The notes: generated by a model from the letters alone, not told the origin. Shown: positions 21,162-32,662, counted from the stretch's first letter. The stretch: DNA of 64,000 bases from Ciona intestinalis (GCF_000224145.3 NW_004190423.2:251494-315493); one strand, 5' to 3'. A program made the numbers and translations.

Positions 21162-23071
21162 TTATGAAAAGAATATTTCCGCAACCATAGCAACGTATTT
21201 TTCATCGGGAAAGGGTTTTCTGTTGCTACCTGGCTGAAGGAACTTCTGTACCCACGGTATTTCTTTTTGAGAAGCCATAAATTTCTGTAGGAAATGAAAA
21301 AAAAGGTAATAATACTGTATATGCCTGGGTTAACCGGCATATTCAACATTTCTTCAACCCAGTGGTCACTAATGAATTGTACATTGCAGCACAATGGGTG
21401 TATTTTACCAACTCTCTCCTGAACCCCAGGTGCGTGCTGTTCTATTCTTACCTGTAGTACCTCAACACACACATTTAGAATAGTAACTCTGATTCGTAAA
21501 AGCGCCAAGTTTCTAACCTGTAAGTTTGGATAATTATTCAGTACGTCTTTGTCAATGTGCAGGTAATGTACAAAAGATTCAAACAATAACACGTCGGCCA
21601 TTGTTTGTTTGTTGCCGACAAGATGACCATTGTTTGTTGTCTGTAGTATCTGTGACGTAACATAACAATTCAATACGCGCCTTTTGGTTTAAAATGGCCA
21701 TGTTTGAAAACTTACATTTTCATAAACGGAGAAATATTTTGTGCCCAATTTTTCTTTGTTTTCCGACCAAAATTGTGCTTTGTCAGGTTTGAAAGGATAA
21801 GCTAAGCCAACGTTAGACATATCCATTATTCCTTCAGTGTACATGTCTACCCTGAAAATACAATTGATCACTTATATCCTCGTGGGTGGGAACTTGAGTG
21901 ACTTGTCCATGGTTGCCACTCCCATGCTCACAGTCGAGTTGCTGAAACTATTGCAGTGTGTGGATAAGCAGACATGACTTTTGGTTGGTTTGGTCATTTA
22001 TATCCACTATTTCAGCTACTGTAGCGACAATAAGTTTGCTTAATGCGAGACCAAACTAATAGTTAATACTCGCTTTACAAAATGTATCTCCTGTTACTAA
22101 TGTAGAATAACTTACAAAGCTCTTTCTGTATCGTTTTCCCCCATCAAGCCCCCCTTATGNNNNNNNNNNNNNNNNNNNNNNNNNNNNNNNNNNNNNNNNN
22201 NNNNNNNNNTTGGTCATTTATATTCTCGTGGGTGGGAACTTGAGTGACTTATCCATGGTTGCCACTCCCATGCCCACAGTCGAGTTGCTGAAGCTATTGC
22301 AGTGTGTGGATAAGCAGACATGACTTTTGGTTGGTTTGGTCATTTATATCCTCGTGGGTGGGAACTTGAGTGACTTATCCATGGTTGCCACTCCCATGCC
22401 CACAGTCGAGTTGCTGAAGCTATTGCAGTGTGTGGATAAGCAGACATGACTTTTGGTTGGTTTGGTCATTTATATCCTCGTGGGTGGGAACTTGAGTGAC
22501 TTATCCATGGTTGCCACTCCCATGCCCACAGTCGAGTTGCTGAAGCTATTACAGTGTGTGGATAAGCAGGCATGACTTTTGGTTGGTTTGGTCATTTATA
22601 TTCTTGTGGGTGGGAACTTGAGTGACTTATCCATGGTTGCCACTCCCATGCCCACAGTCGAGTTGCTGAAGCTATTGCAGTGTGTGGATAAGCAGACATG
22701 ACTTTTGGTTGGTTTGGTCATTTGTAACCACTATTTCAGCTACTGTAGCGACAATAAGTTTGCTTAATGCGAGACCAAACTAATAGATAATACTCGCTAT
22801 ACAAATAAGGAAGAAACAATTGTTATAACACAGGTGTAACGTAAGTGGCAAGTCGTAAGCGGGCACGAGGTGTATGGAACAGAACACCCGTGTTATAATG
22901 GCTGTTATTACCCAGTCATGCATGAAAGCAACACACATTAAAGAAAAGTTAGTTAGTGAATAAGTATCCGCTAAATTGAACCCTTACGTCGATCCCACAC
23001 GCGGCGAGCATCCATCTTATCTTCTCAGCGCGCCCTCTACCGTTGGTGTAATGCAACACAGCTTTGCTCAT
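21162..23071 (-). CDS. Alpha-class glutathione S-transferase, copy 1, incomplete in assembly
   Basis: Cytosolic enzyme that conjugates glutathione to electrophiles. Exons seen: 22988-23071 (start, HYTNGRGRAEKIR), the 3' end of exon 3 at 22116-22159 cut by an N gap, 21716-21851 (VDMYTEGIMDMSNVG), 21518-21649 (GHLVGNKQTMADVLLFES) and 21162-21284 (WVQKFLQPGSNRK to stop). Exon 2 and the 5' half of exon 3, which carry the cis-proline and part of the glutathione site, are not visible between 22210 and 22987. That interval holds 126-bp repeats and a second copy of an intron 3 segment. Either a real deletion (pseudogene) or a misassembly across the repeats is possible. Exons 4 and 5 and the intron between exons 3 and 4 are almost identical to copy 2, so the inverted duplication is recent. 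Confidence 0.8.
21880..22735 (+). repeat. 126-bp tandem repeat array, five or more units, broken by a gap
   Basis: Unit starts at 22211, 22337, 22463, 22589 and 22715 give an exact 126-bp period, with GTGGGTGGGAACTTGAGTG and GATAAGCAGACATGACTTTT in each. One more unit lies before the gap. The units are nearly identical. Single or few copies occur at 26240-26385, 35880-36205 and 60217-60400. Confidence 0.93.
22160..22209. other. Assembly gap, 50 N
   Basis: It falls inside GST copy 1 exon 3 and beside the 126-bp array, a likely collapse or mis-join point. Confidence 0.99.
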
Positions 23072-23253
23072 GGTTTTAAATTAAATAGATGGCTGAATAT
23101 CTAAAGCTAAAAGAGGAAAATACAATATATTAAAGTCGAGTCTATAATTTATATGTCCCATCCTACCCCGTAAGACTAAATTGCCTGGGCCACCTTTTAA
23201 AACTTAAACGAGATGCAAAATTGGGCATTATAACGTCTTACCACAGTAAATCT

Positions 23254-23486
23254 TTATTATAGTAGGGTGGGGTAAGACGGGGCACCTTTTGCATTTAATA
23301 TCCAAATATCCTGACCATGTTTTAAAAAATTAACAACGGACTCTTGGAATCTTGAGCATACGGTTTTATAATTCTTTGAATGTTCGGAGTTGTGGAGACA
23401 CAGTTATAGAATGTTATTTGTTTATGAAATGGGACGAGAAAATACTATGATAATGTGTCCTATCTTACCCCACCCTACTATAAACC
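23254..23486. mobile_element. MITE, TAGTAGGGTGGGG family
   Basis: Ends TATAGTAGGGTGGGGTAAGA and CTTACCCCACCCTACTATAA. It is slightly longer than most copies because an internal segment is partly duplicated. Confidence 0.8.
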
Positions 23487-23762
23487 AATTCAATTCTGTG
23501 ACATAACTCTATAATACTTGCTTATATCACATGTCTAACCTGATGCACTAATACTAAGTCCTTAAGTAATAAACACTATACGCGTAACCTGAGCAGGCTA
23601 ATATTATCGGCTGAAAACTGCTCTAACTAGTTTGCACCGGAGCGAATCGGTTGCACGATTTTCTTGAGCGTGATGTTTGTATTACATTGATACGCGGAAA
23701 TATGCTTTACTGTTTAAAACTAGTTGTGCTACTCTGCTCTGTACTTAAGTTAAAACCAATCA

Positions 23763-24126
23763 AAAAGAATAAACAAAGAAATATCTACACCCAGCGTTGT
23801 TCAGCGCAGGTCAGCGTATAGATATTTCATTGTTTATTCTTTTAAGTGACGTTTACACTACAGCGTAGCTTGCCTTTGTGTAAAAAGAACAAAGAAATAT
23901 CTACACCCACTATCGATACCGTACCACAACATTACTTCAAACAGTACATGTTAAGTTTAGCCGGCTGTAAGTAAACGAAAGTTTTCAAGTATTTGCTGAT
24001 GTAACGATCAATACTCAGAAGCGCCAATGTTACGACGAGTATACAGGATACAAATACTCTAATTCTGCGCTAAGTAACGAATCATAAAGCTAGGTGTAGA
24101 TATTTATTTGTTTGTTCTTTTTACAT
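23763..24126. mobile_element. Inverted-repeat element, AAGAAATATCTACACC termini
   Basis: AACAAAGAAATATCTACACC occurs at about 23775 and 23890 and its reverse complement near 23820 and 24095, so two nested hairpins can form. The inner 250 bp looks like a MITE with TIRs. Its interior recurs at 27665-27900. Confidence 0.65.
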
Positions 24127-24842
24127 AGACACGAGCTACATTGTATGTTCTTACAAGCGAGTATACGGACAAGCAAACAGAGACAAGTAGTTTGTAATGT
24201 TGGTTCATGCAAGACAGACATATACTGGTTAATGGTTGGATATAACAGCCGTAATAGTTAGTTCGAATGAATGTAACTTATTTATCCTAGCATGGCGGGA
24301 AAAGGGCAGTCGTTATAACACGGGTGTCTATACAAGATACACCTCGTGCCTGCTTGGTGCTTCTGAGTTACCATGTATGTTGCTTTATGGGAGATTGTGA
24401 GAGCACAGCATACAATGGGCATGCCAATTGCTGTCTTGGCTGCTATGGTATGTGGTCAAGTATACAGTGACTATTAATCATGTCAGTCCATGCAAGCTAA
24501 GTGTAATGGTTAGTGGTTGAATATAAAGCCTTTGGGCGCTACATTAAGATGCTACATGTTAAAGCTAATTCGACAAATGCGAGTTAATGATTAACTAAGG
24601 TTTAGGCAAACAAAGAAAATGCAGTAAGAATAGAAAGACATTGTATTTTACTCATTAAGTGCAGTAAGTTGAGATTAGGTGGCTTATGTTTTTTTATCAC
24701 AAAGAGCTTATATTACTGTGGGGTAAGATGGATACTTACTGTAAATAAAGAATCTGCTTTCAATTTAATGCATTTTTCTAATCATATTTTAAATTCAGAC
24801 TACTAAAACTTAGCCCGTTTAATTCAAAGCGACGTTTGCACC

Positions 24843-27458
24843 ATGAGTAAAGCTGTGTTACATTATCTTGACGGTAGAGGGCGTGCTGAGAAGATAAGAT
24901 GGATGCTTGCCGCGTGCGGAATCGACGTAAGGGCGCCGTCTAGCGGGTGTATAAATATGAATGGATGGAACTTAATTATCCTCACATGGCGAGGCAACGA
25001 TACTATAGTCGTTATAACATGGGTGTTCTGTTTCATACATCTTGTGCCCGCTTACAAGTTACCACGTATGTAACTTGTTTATCCTCGCATGGCGGGGTAA
25101 CGACAGTCTTAATAACACATGTGTTCTGTTTCCTACACCTCGTGCCTGCTTACAAGTAACCACGTATGTAACTTATTTATCCTCGCATGGCGGGGCAACG
25201 ACAGTCATTATAACACGGGTGTTCTGTTTCATACACTTCGTGCTCGCTTACAAGTTACCACGTACCATGGCGGGGCAACGACAGTCGTTATAACACGGTG
25301 TTCTGTTTCATACACCTCGTGCCTGCTTACAAGTAACCACGTATGTAACTTANNNNNNNNNNNNNNNNNNNNNNNNNNNNNNNNNNNNNNNNNNNNNNNN
25401 NNTTATCTTGACGGTAGAGGGCGCGCTGAGAAGATAAGATGGATGCTTGCCGCGTGCGGGATCGACGTAAGGGCGCCGTCTAGCGGGTGTATAAATATAA
25501 ATAAATGTAAGTTATTTATTCTAGCGTGGCGGGTAACGCCAGTCGTTATAACACGGGTGTTTTATTTCATACACCTCGGGCTCGCTTACAAGTTACCACG
25601 TATGTAACTTTGTTATAACAACTGTCGTTGCCTTGCCACGCGAGGATAAACAACTTACATTCATTTATTTATAACAGTTTTGTTTAAAAGATTTCAAAAT
25701 TAACGTTTGTTTATTTCTAGTTTGACGAAAACTTCGTAACAAGTAAAGCGGATTTTCAACAACGAATAGCGGAAGGACTCTACTTATTTAAGCAGGTAGG
25801 GGGCACGAGTTGTTTGAAACAGAACACACGCGTTATAACGACTGTCGTTGCCCCGCCATGCGAGGATAAATAAGTCACATACGTGGCAACTTGTAAGCGG
25901 GCACGAGGTGTATGAAACAGAACACCCGTGGTATAACGGCTGTCGTTGCCCAGGCAAAGCCGAAAACACAGAAGGAACCAATTTGTCAGCCCAACGAGTA
26001 TTTAACTGAAACACACTTTTAAGGTTCCTTTGCTGGAAATAGACGGCTTACGAATCGTACAAACCGGATCCATATTACGTTATTTGGGACATAAGGGGGG
26101 CTTGATGGGGGAAAACGATACAGAAAGAGCTTTGTAAGTTATTCTACATTAGTAACAGGAGATACATTTTGTAAAGCGAGTATTATCTATTAGTTTGGTA
26201 TCGCATTAAGGTTACTTATTGTCGCTACAATAGCTGACCTCAGGTTATAAATGACCAAACCAACCAATAGTCATGTCTGCTTATCCACACACTGCAATAG
26301 CTTCAGCAACTCGACTGTGGGCATGGGAGTGGCAACCATGGATAAGTCACTCAAGTTCCCACCCACGAGGATATAAATGATCAATTGTATTTTCAGGGTA
26401 GACATGTACACTGAAGGAATAATGGATATGTCTAACGTTGGCTTAGCTTATCCTTTCAAACCTGACAAAGCACAATTTTGGTCGGAAAACAAAGAAAAAT
26501 TGGGCACAAAATATTTCTCCGTTTATGAAAATGTAAGTTTTCAAACATGGCCATTTAAACCAAAAGGTGCGTATTGAATTGTTATGTTACGTCACAGATA
26601 CTACAGACAACAAACAATGGTCATCTTGTCGAAAACAAACAAACAATGGCCGACGTGTTATTGTTTGAATCTTTTGTACATTACTTGGACATTGACAAAG
26701 ACGTACTGAATAATTATCCAAACTTACAGGTTAGAAACTTGGGTACCTTTGCAAATTAGAGCGCGCCGTATGGGACCTGGGATTTGGGGCAGAGTTTGCT
26801 CATCACCCGAACATTGTATATGCACATTCAGACATTCTATTCTGTATGGGTAAGGTCCTACAGTGAGGCATGCCATGGGACCTGGAATTTAGGCCAGATT
26901 CGGCCTATTATCCCAACATTGTATATGCACATTCTATTCTATATGGGTGAGGTCCTACAGTGAGGCACGCCATGGGACCTGAAATTTAGGCCAGATTCGG
27001 CCTATTATCCCAACATTGTATATGCACATTCTATTCTGTATGGGTAAGGTCCTACAGTGAGGCACGCCATGGGACCTGGAATTTAGGCCAGATTCGGCCT
27101 ATTATCCCAACATTGTATATGCACATTCTATTCTATATGGGTGAGGTCCTACAGTGAGGCACGCCATGGGACCTGGGATTTAAACAAGAGTTGTCCAATT
27201 GTTCCAACACCCAAGGTGCTACAACCCATTAGTGACCACTGGGTTGGAGCAATGTCCGTTAAGTGTCTTGCCCAAGGACACATATGCCTACTAACAACTT
27301 ATACAACATACATAACACTTGTTTCACTCCTGTAGGCATTTATGGCATCCATGAAAGAAATACCGTGGGTACAGAAGTTTCTTCAGCCAGGAAGTAAAAG
27401 AAAGGATTTACCAGACAAGAAATACGTTGCTTTAGTTGACGATATATTCCATTCATAA
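24843..27458 (+). CDS. Alpha-class glutathione S-transferase, copy 2
   Basis: Cytosolic glutathione conjugation enzyme. Six exons join in phase: 24843-24926, 25721-25795, 26024-26133, 26397-26532, 26598-26729, 27336-27458, giving 219 residues (alpha class is about 222). Tyr8 in HYLDGRGRAEKIR is the expected catalytic tyrosine. VPLLEIDG carries the cis-proline (Pro55) and IVQTGSILRYL the glutathione-binding Gln66, Thr67 and Ser69. GHLVENKQTMADV is the conserved core after helix 5 and WVQKFLQPGSKRK the alpha-class C-terminal motif. Intron 1 holds SINE-tail repeats, an N gap and a second partial copy of exon 1. Exons 3-5 match copy 1, whereas exon 6 matches copy 3, a mosaic pattern. Neighbouring copies 1 and 3 make this a recent family cluster. 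Confidence 0.92.
24965..25352 (+). repeat. 98-bp SINE-tail array, about four copies
   Basis: Repeated CATGGCGGGGCAACGACAGT and GGGTGTTCTGTTTCATACA in intron 1 of GST copy 2, ending in an N gap. The array continues at 25500-25660 and, reversed, at 25800-25950. Confidence 0.9.
25353..25402. other. Assembly gap, 50 N
   Basis: It separates the SINE-tail array from a second exon 1 copy in GST copy 2. Confidence 0.99.
25403..25466 (+). pseudogene. Second partial copy of GST exon 1
   Basis: After the gap the sequence resumes inside exon 1 (LDGRGRAEKIRWMLAACGID) with the same GTAAGG donor and the same following intron sequence (GGCGCCGTCTAGCGGGTGT) as 24843-24926. Three synonymous differences are visible. 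It could be a real exon duplication or two haplotypes placed in tandem at a gap; the latter is likely in a highly polymorphic genome. Confidence 0.75.
26795..27185 (+). repeat. 100-bp unit array, about four copies
   Basis: Near-identical units with TATGGGTGAGGTCCTACAG, GCCATGGGACCTGGAATTTA and CAACATTGTATATGCACATT in intron 5 of GST copy 2. A reversed SINE fragment follows at 27200-27300. Confidence 0.92.
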
Positions 27459-27483
27459 ATTTCCATTAACACGACTTTATCTG

Positions 27484-27645
27484 TATAGTTTCTCGTCCAG
27501 TTTGGTAGTAAAAGAACATTCAAAAAATTATAAAACCGTATCCTCACGATTTCCATAGACCGCTGTTAATTGTTTAAAACACGTTTAGGATATTTGGATA
27601 TTATGTGCTAAAGGTGTCCCACCTTCCCCCACCCTACTATATAAC
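27484..27645. mobile_element. MITE, 5'-truncated copy
   Basis: Lacks the left terminus, keeps TTTGGTAGTAAAAGAACATT and the right end CCTTCCCCCACCCTACTATA. It begins 26 bases after the GST copy 2 stop codon. Confidence 0.7.
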
Positions 27646-28653
27646 ATGCTGTAGCCATACTCCATACACCAAATGTAATGTTCGTCAAACTATCGATACA
27701 CTACTTCAAACAGCACATGTTAAGTTTAGCCGACTGTAAGTAAACGAAAGTTTTCAAGTATTTGCTGATGTCACGATCAATACTCAGAAGCGCCAATGTT
27801 ACGACGAGTATACAGGATACAAATACTCTAATTCTGCGCTAAGTAACGAATCATAAAGCTAGGTGTAGATATTTCTTTGTTTGTTCTTTTTACACAAAGG
27901 CGAGCTACGCTGTAGTGTAGCGTCGCTTAAAAGAACAAACAAAGAAATATTTATCTAGCTTAAAAGTCGGTTTAGTAAAATAGTAGATTTTATAAAAACT
28001 TATATTTTATGAAAGTGGTCACGACTTTGAAGAACGTTTAGTAGCACGAAGTGATCTCAATTAATGCCAATTGCTGTCACGGCCGCTACGACTAATGTGG
28101 TCAAATTGACTCAAATATACAGTGATGATTAATGTCAGTCCATGCAAGTCAAATGTGATGGTTAGTGGGTAAATATAAAGCCTTTGGGCGCCTTAAAGCT
28201 GATTCGGCTGAATGTTAGTTAATGTATAACAAAACCACATGTAGATTTAATGTAGAAAAGCAACGCGTAGGCTTAGCGGACTTCGTATAGACAAAGTAAA
28301 CTTCAATGCACGAGGTTAAATTTTCCGGGCATTTTTAAGCGTTTAAGCCAGTTATACCGACACTTGGTTCGGCTATCGTAAAACGTCTTTATACACATAG
28401 CAGTCGAGTCGAATTTAGAGCGAGAATTTAAACAGTTTTTTTACAGTAGTTTAGAACGTGTAGGGCAGTTACTTCAATAGGAGTCCCATTACAAGCTCAG
28501 TTGTTTTGCAAAGACGTTATAACGTGCAAATGCACCATGGTGATTTTATAACAGCAAAGTTTATAATGTAGAGAAATAAAACGTAAAAAAAACTAATTTC
28601 ATGCTTCATCAGATTTCTGAGGCTTTTGAGGATTTTGAAACAACCGAATAAAC
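27646..28653. other. Upstream region of GST copy 3, duplicated from copy 2
   Basis: 27665-27900 repeats 23920-24120 (AACGAAAGTTTTCAAGTATT, AGCGCCAATGTTACGACGAG). 28065-28230 resembles 24415-24600 (ATATAAAGCCTTTGGGCGC). These place the two plus-strand GST genes in a tandem duplication unit of about 3.8 kb. Confidence 0.8.
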
Positions 28654-31466
28654 ATGAGCAAACCCATCTTGTATTACACCGACGGTAGGGGGCGTGCTGA
28701 GAAGATAAGATGGATGCTCGCTGCGTGTGGGATCGACGTAAGGGCGCCGTCTAGCGGATTTGTATTTTCAATAGTTTAATTACGGATCGTTCTAACTAAA
28801 TTTTGGATAAGTCACTCAAGTCTTAACCCGCGCAAATATAAATGACCAATAACAACACAAAACTGAAGCCACTACAATTTACACATTAAACAGTCCTGTT
28901 AATAAAAATTAACTTTTCTTCATTTTTAGTACAATGAAAGTTTTATATCAAACAAAGTTGACTTTCAAAGACAACAGGCTGAAGGACTCTACTTGTTCAA
29001 AGAGGTAAACCGAGCGAAAATGTTATTCAACTCTCTTATTTCTCCTCGCATGGCGGGGCAACGACAGTTGTTACAACACTGTTTTATACACCTCGTGCCC
29101 ACTTACAAGTTACCACGTATATAACTTATTTACCCGCGCATGGCGGGGCAACGACAGTCGTTATAACACAGGTGTTCTGTTTCATACACCTCGTGCTCGC
29201 TTACAAGTTACCACATATGTAACTTATTTATCATCGCATGGCGGGGCAACGACAGTCGTTATAACACGGGTGTTCTGTTTCATACACCTCGTGCTCGCTT
29301 ACAAGTTACCACTTATGTAACTTATTTATCCTCGCATAGCGGGGCAACGACAGTCGTTATAACAAGGGTGTTCTGTTTCATACACCTCGTGCTCGCTTAC
29401 AAGTTACCACATATGTAACTTATTTATCCTCGCATGGCGGGGCAACGACAGTCGTTATAACACGGGTGATCTGTTTCATACACCTCGTGGCCGCTTACAA
29501 GTTACCACGTATATGCAACTTATTTATTCTCGCATGACGGGGCAACGACAGTCGTTATAACACGAGTGTTCTGTTTTGTAATAGATGCATAACATTTTTT
29601 TTCGCGCATTGACGCATATGTGACCTCGTGGCCGCTTACGAGTTACCTCGTATGTATGCAGCTAAGGAAACATTCATATTTTCTCAAAGTAATATATTAA
29701 TTGTAAAACGTTTCAGATCCCAATGCTAGAAATAGACGGGATGAGGATTGTACAAACTGTCTCAATACTGCGTTATTTAGCTCGTAAAGGAAACTTTATG
29801 GGTGAAACGGAGAAAGAACAAGTTTTGTAAGTTTATATACAGTCTAGTCGCTATATGAGTGTGAAGATGGGAGTGGCAACCATGAATAAGTAATGCAAAT
29901 TGTGGACATTCGTGTTATAAGAACTGGGACGGAATTCTCGGCTACCAACTAAAGTTAGTCGGTCGCTGTTACTATGGATTACCGCGTTTTTTAGTCGGCC
30001 GACTAACTTTCTGTGCATTACTTATTACGGAAGTTATTTGGTCGATTTAGACGGCGACTAGTTTATTTAGTCGGTTGCCGAGAATGTCACCCTGTCCATG
30101 TCCTTGCCACGCGAGGGTAAATAGGTTAAATTTATTCATTTAAATTCCCACGGTACTGCAGCAACTCGACCGTAACACGGGCTTTAACGTAAGGTTTATA
30201 TCCAGGGTAGACATGTATTCAGTCGGCATGGTTGAAATGACGATACCCGGTTTGTATTTTCCGTTCAAACCAAACGACCAGAAACCGCAAATTTGGTTGG
30301 GAATCAAAAAAGAATTGAAAAATAAGTTCTTGAACGCGTTTGAAAACGTAAGTGGCAAAAATAATTTCTATTTTACGAATGTTTCACTGTATTATTATAT
30401 ATATTGTTACGTCACAGATACTACAGACAACGAACAATGGTCATCTTGTCGGAAACAAACAAACAATGGCCGACGTGTTATTGTTTGAATCTATCATATA
30501 TTTCATGGACATTGAAAAAGAGATTATAAATGAATATCCTAAATTACAGGTTTGTAACATTACTGTTATATTATACCAGGGGGCTTTAACGTATAGTAGG
30601 TTGGGGTAAGATGGAACATGTTTTCATTCTCTTTTATCGTCCTGTTACGTTTTTGCTAACGGGGGTTTGGTCTGGGGCACTGCTTTAACGGCCAATCGCG
30701 GGGCCTGACTGCTGTAGTCTGTTGTAAGCTACACTGAATACGACTTTACTATAAAAACATGTAATTTAATAAAAACTGAATAAGAACGAATGGCATTAAA
30801 ATACACACTTAACCTCTAAACCACAACTAGATACAACAAAAACTCGATACGGCTTTAACTCGATAAAACAGTTCACAATCAATACAACCTTTCGTTAACA
30901 CGGTAAAAGGAGAACTAACCCGATAAACCCAAATCTAGCAAGAGGAAAAGCGCCCAAAGCGTGAAACGTGACAAGCAATTCGACTTACGGCAATGCAGCA
31001 ATAAAGGAACACGCGGTAACGTTAAAACAACGCAGGAAACAAGTCGTGCGTGAAAAACAGTGATAAGAAAAGAAAAATACTAGGTCAAAGAGTGATAAGA
31101 AAAACACAAAAGAACACAAATAATGAGAAGAAACACATTCAAAACTAAACTGACATACAATACAAACATTACGTAAACAACAAAAACAGTGCGCGTGTCA
31201 AAAAAACTAAGTGTTAAACCCACGACATTACAGTCCCATTTGGTAGTAAACACGATTGGGAAATATGGGATATTATGGAACAACGGTATCCATCTTACCC
31301 CGGCCACAGTACTATTACTATATCACTGTTATTCCCTCCACAGGCATTTATGGCATCTATGAAAGAAATACCGTGGGTACAGAAGTTCCTTCAGCCAGGA
31401 AGTAAAAGAAAGGATTTTGCAGACGAGAAATACGTTGCCATGGTTACTGATATATTCTTTTCATAA
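28654..31466 (+). CDS. Alpha-class glutathione S-transferase, copy 3
   Basis: Six in-phase exons: 28654-28737, 28930-29004, 29717-29826, 30206-30347, 30418-30549, 31344-31466, giving 221 residues. Catalytic Tyr8 (ILYYTDGRGRAEKIR), cis-Pro55 in IPMLEIDGMR, QTVSILRYL at 66-74 and the C-terminal FLQPGSKRK are present. Exon 4 (MYSVGMVEMTIPGLYF) is clearly diverged and two codons longer than in copies 1 and 2. By contrast the 5' half of exon 5, its upstream splice site, and the first 75 bases of exon 6 are almost identical to copy 2. Intron 2 holds six 98-bp SINE-tail units; intron 5 holds a MITE with an insertion. It looks functional, and the diverged exon 4 may alter substrate range, which is inference. 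Confidence 0.92.
29036..29650 (+). repeat. 98-bp SINE-tail array, six units
   Basis: CATGGCGGGGCAACGACAGT recurs at 29049, 29139, 29237, 29335, 29433 and 29533. The period is 98 bases over most units. It fills most of intron 2 of GST copy 3. Confidence 0.95.
30594..31312. mobile_element. MITE interrupted by an insertion of about 570 bp
   Basis: Left half TAGTAGGTTGGGGTAAGATG to TTTTATCGTCCTGTTA (30594-30655) and right half TCCCATTTGGTAGTAAACA to CATCTTACCCCGGCCACAGT (31231-31312) belong to one element. The inserted segment is AT-rich, without a long ORF, and matches no other repeat here. It lies in intron 5 of GST copy 3. Confidence 0.7.
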
Positions 31467-32662
31467 ATCTCCTTGACGCTGTTATATATACATAGTACAT
31501 TGTATATATTGCTTTACTTGGGCCCAGCAGAACAATAAGTGTTTATTTTTATGTATATACTGCTTTCATGGACGTGCTATTCTATTTTAACTGTGTACTG
31601 TATATTACTAACTTGGTCAACTGTATTTGCAACTGCCAAAATAAAGCACTAATTAAGACGCTGATAGTTTTTCTGATGTCTGCCAGTCAAAATGTGTCAA
31701 ATACCTCAATAGGCATTATTATTACCAGCCATATACTTCAAATTTAGAATGTATACCCGCTGGCAAAAAAGTTATACATTGAAACAACGGTATAATATAA
31801 TCGTCCCCACTGAAACACCAAAATTTATAATATTTCTATAACGTCCCCTTAAAAAAATCCCGCACTCTTTCAGTCACGTGACAGTATATAAACGCATTTT
31901 GCCAAAAATTTTGCTTATTTACAATTTTTAATCTACTGATTAACACATCAAAGACAAAATTGATAAACAAGCAAATTACTCTAACGCATAATCCAACATG
32001 TACACGTTACATTACTACATACGTCTTATACCAAGTATTTGACACCACACATAGACTACATACCTTGTTGTTCCAATACGTCAGTATCAAAAACAGTAAC
32101 AGCGCCTAGTCTAACTTGGGCAAAGATCAACTAGTAGACGCTGCAATGGAAAAGCTTGACTTTGTTTTCAATACAACTGAATACTAGTGAAGAATCTTTG
32201 CTTGTTCGTAAAACGTAATGCCGAATTTCAAAGATTCTGCGATAGAACCAAAAACTGTGTAGTTACTAGACGGCCTTTCAGCAAGAACAGCAAAGTCAAA
32301 GTAAGCTCACAAAGTGACGTGTTTATGACGTCATTTCCGTCACGGTGCTGATTTTGTTATAACGGGGAATAAACGAAATACAAGTACCCACATATGCGTC
32401 AATGCACAGATAATAATATATGAGGACCAAAAGCACATTACACTTAAAATAATAATAACTGATTTAAAATGGCATTGCACTAATAACAGTTTAACCACGG
32501 AAAACTCAGTTAAAGGCACCTATGCTTACTACGAAACATTTAAGTTGCTGCAGTGAGTTAGCATTGAACCAGGAATCTCTAAGTTACAATTTGACATAAT
32601 AACTACATTGATGCACTATTGTACCTGATGTAATAAAATATCTGAGTAAACAAGTGAAGTAG
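31467..32662. other. GST copy 3 3' UTR and intergenic stretch
   Basis: An AATAAA at 31640-31645 is a probable poly(A) signal. From 31680 to 32662 I see no gene and no named repeat. TGACGTCATTTCCGTCAC near 32327 is a CRE-like palindrome. Confidence 0.6.
31640..31645 (+). terminator. Poly(A) signal AATAAA for GST copy 3
   Basis: CCAAAATAAAGCACTAATTA lies 174 bases after the stop at 31464-31466, a normal 3' UTR distance. Confidence 0.6.

Larger units (their letters stand above)
23072..24842. other. Divergent intergenic region between GST copies 1 and 2
   Basis: About 1.8 kb between two outward-facing GST starts. It holds a MITE (23254-23486), a hairpin-type element (23763-24126), one SINE-tail copy (24275-24380) and a segment at 24410-24620 that recurs upstream of copy 3. 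Shared or bidirectional promoter function is possible but not shown. Confidence 0.6.
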
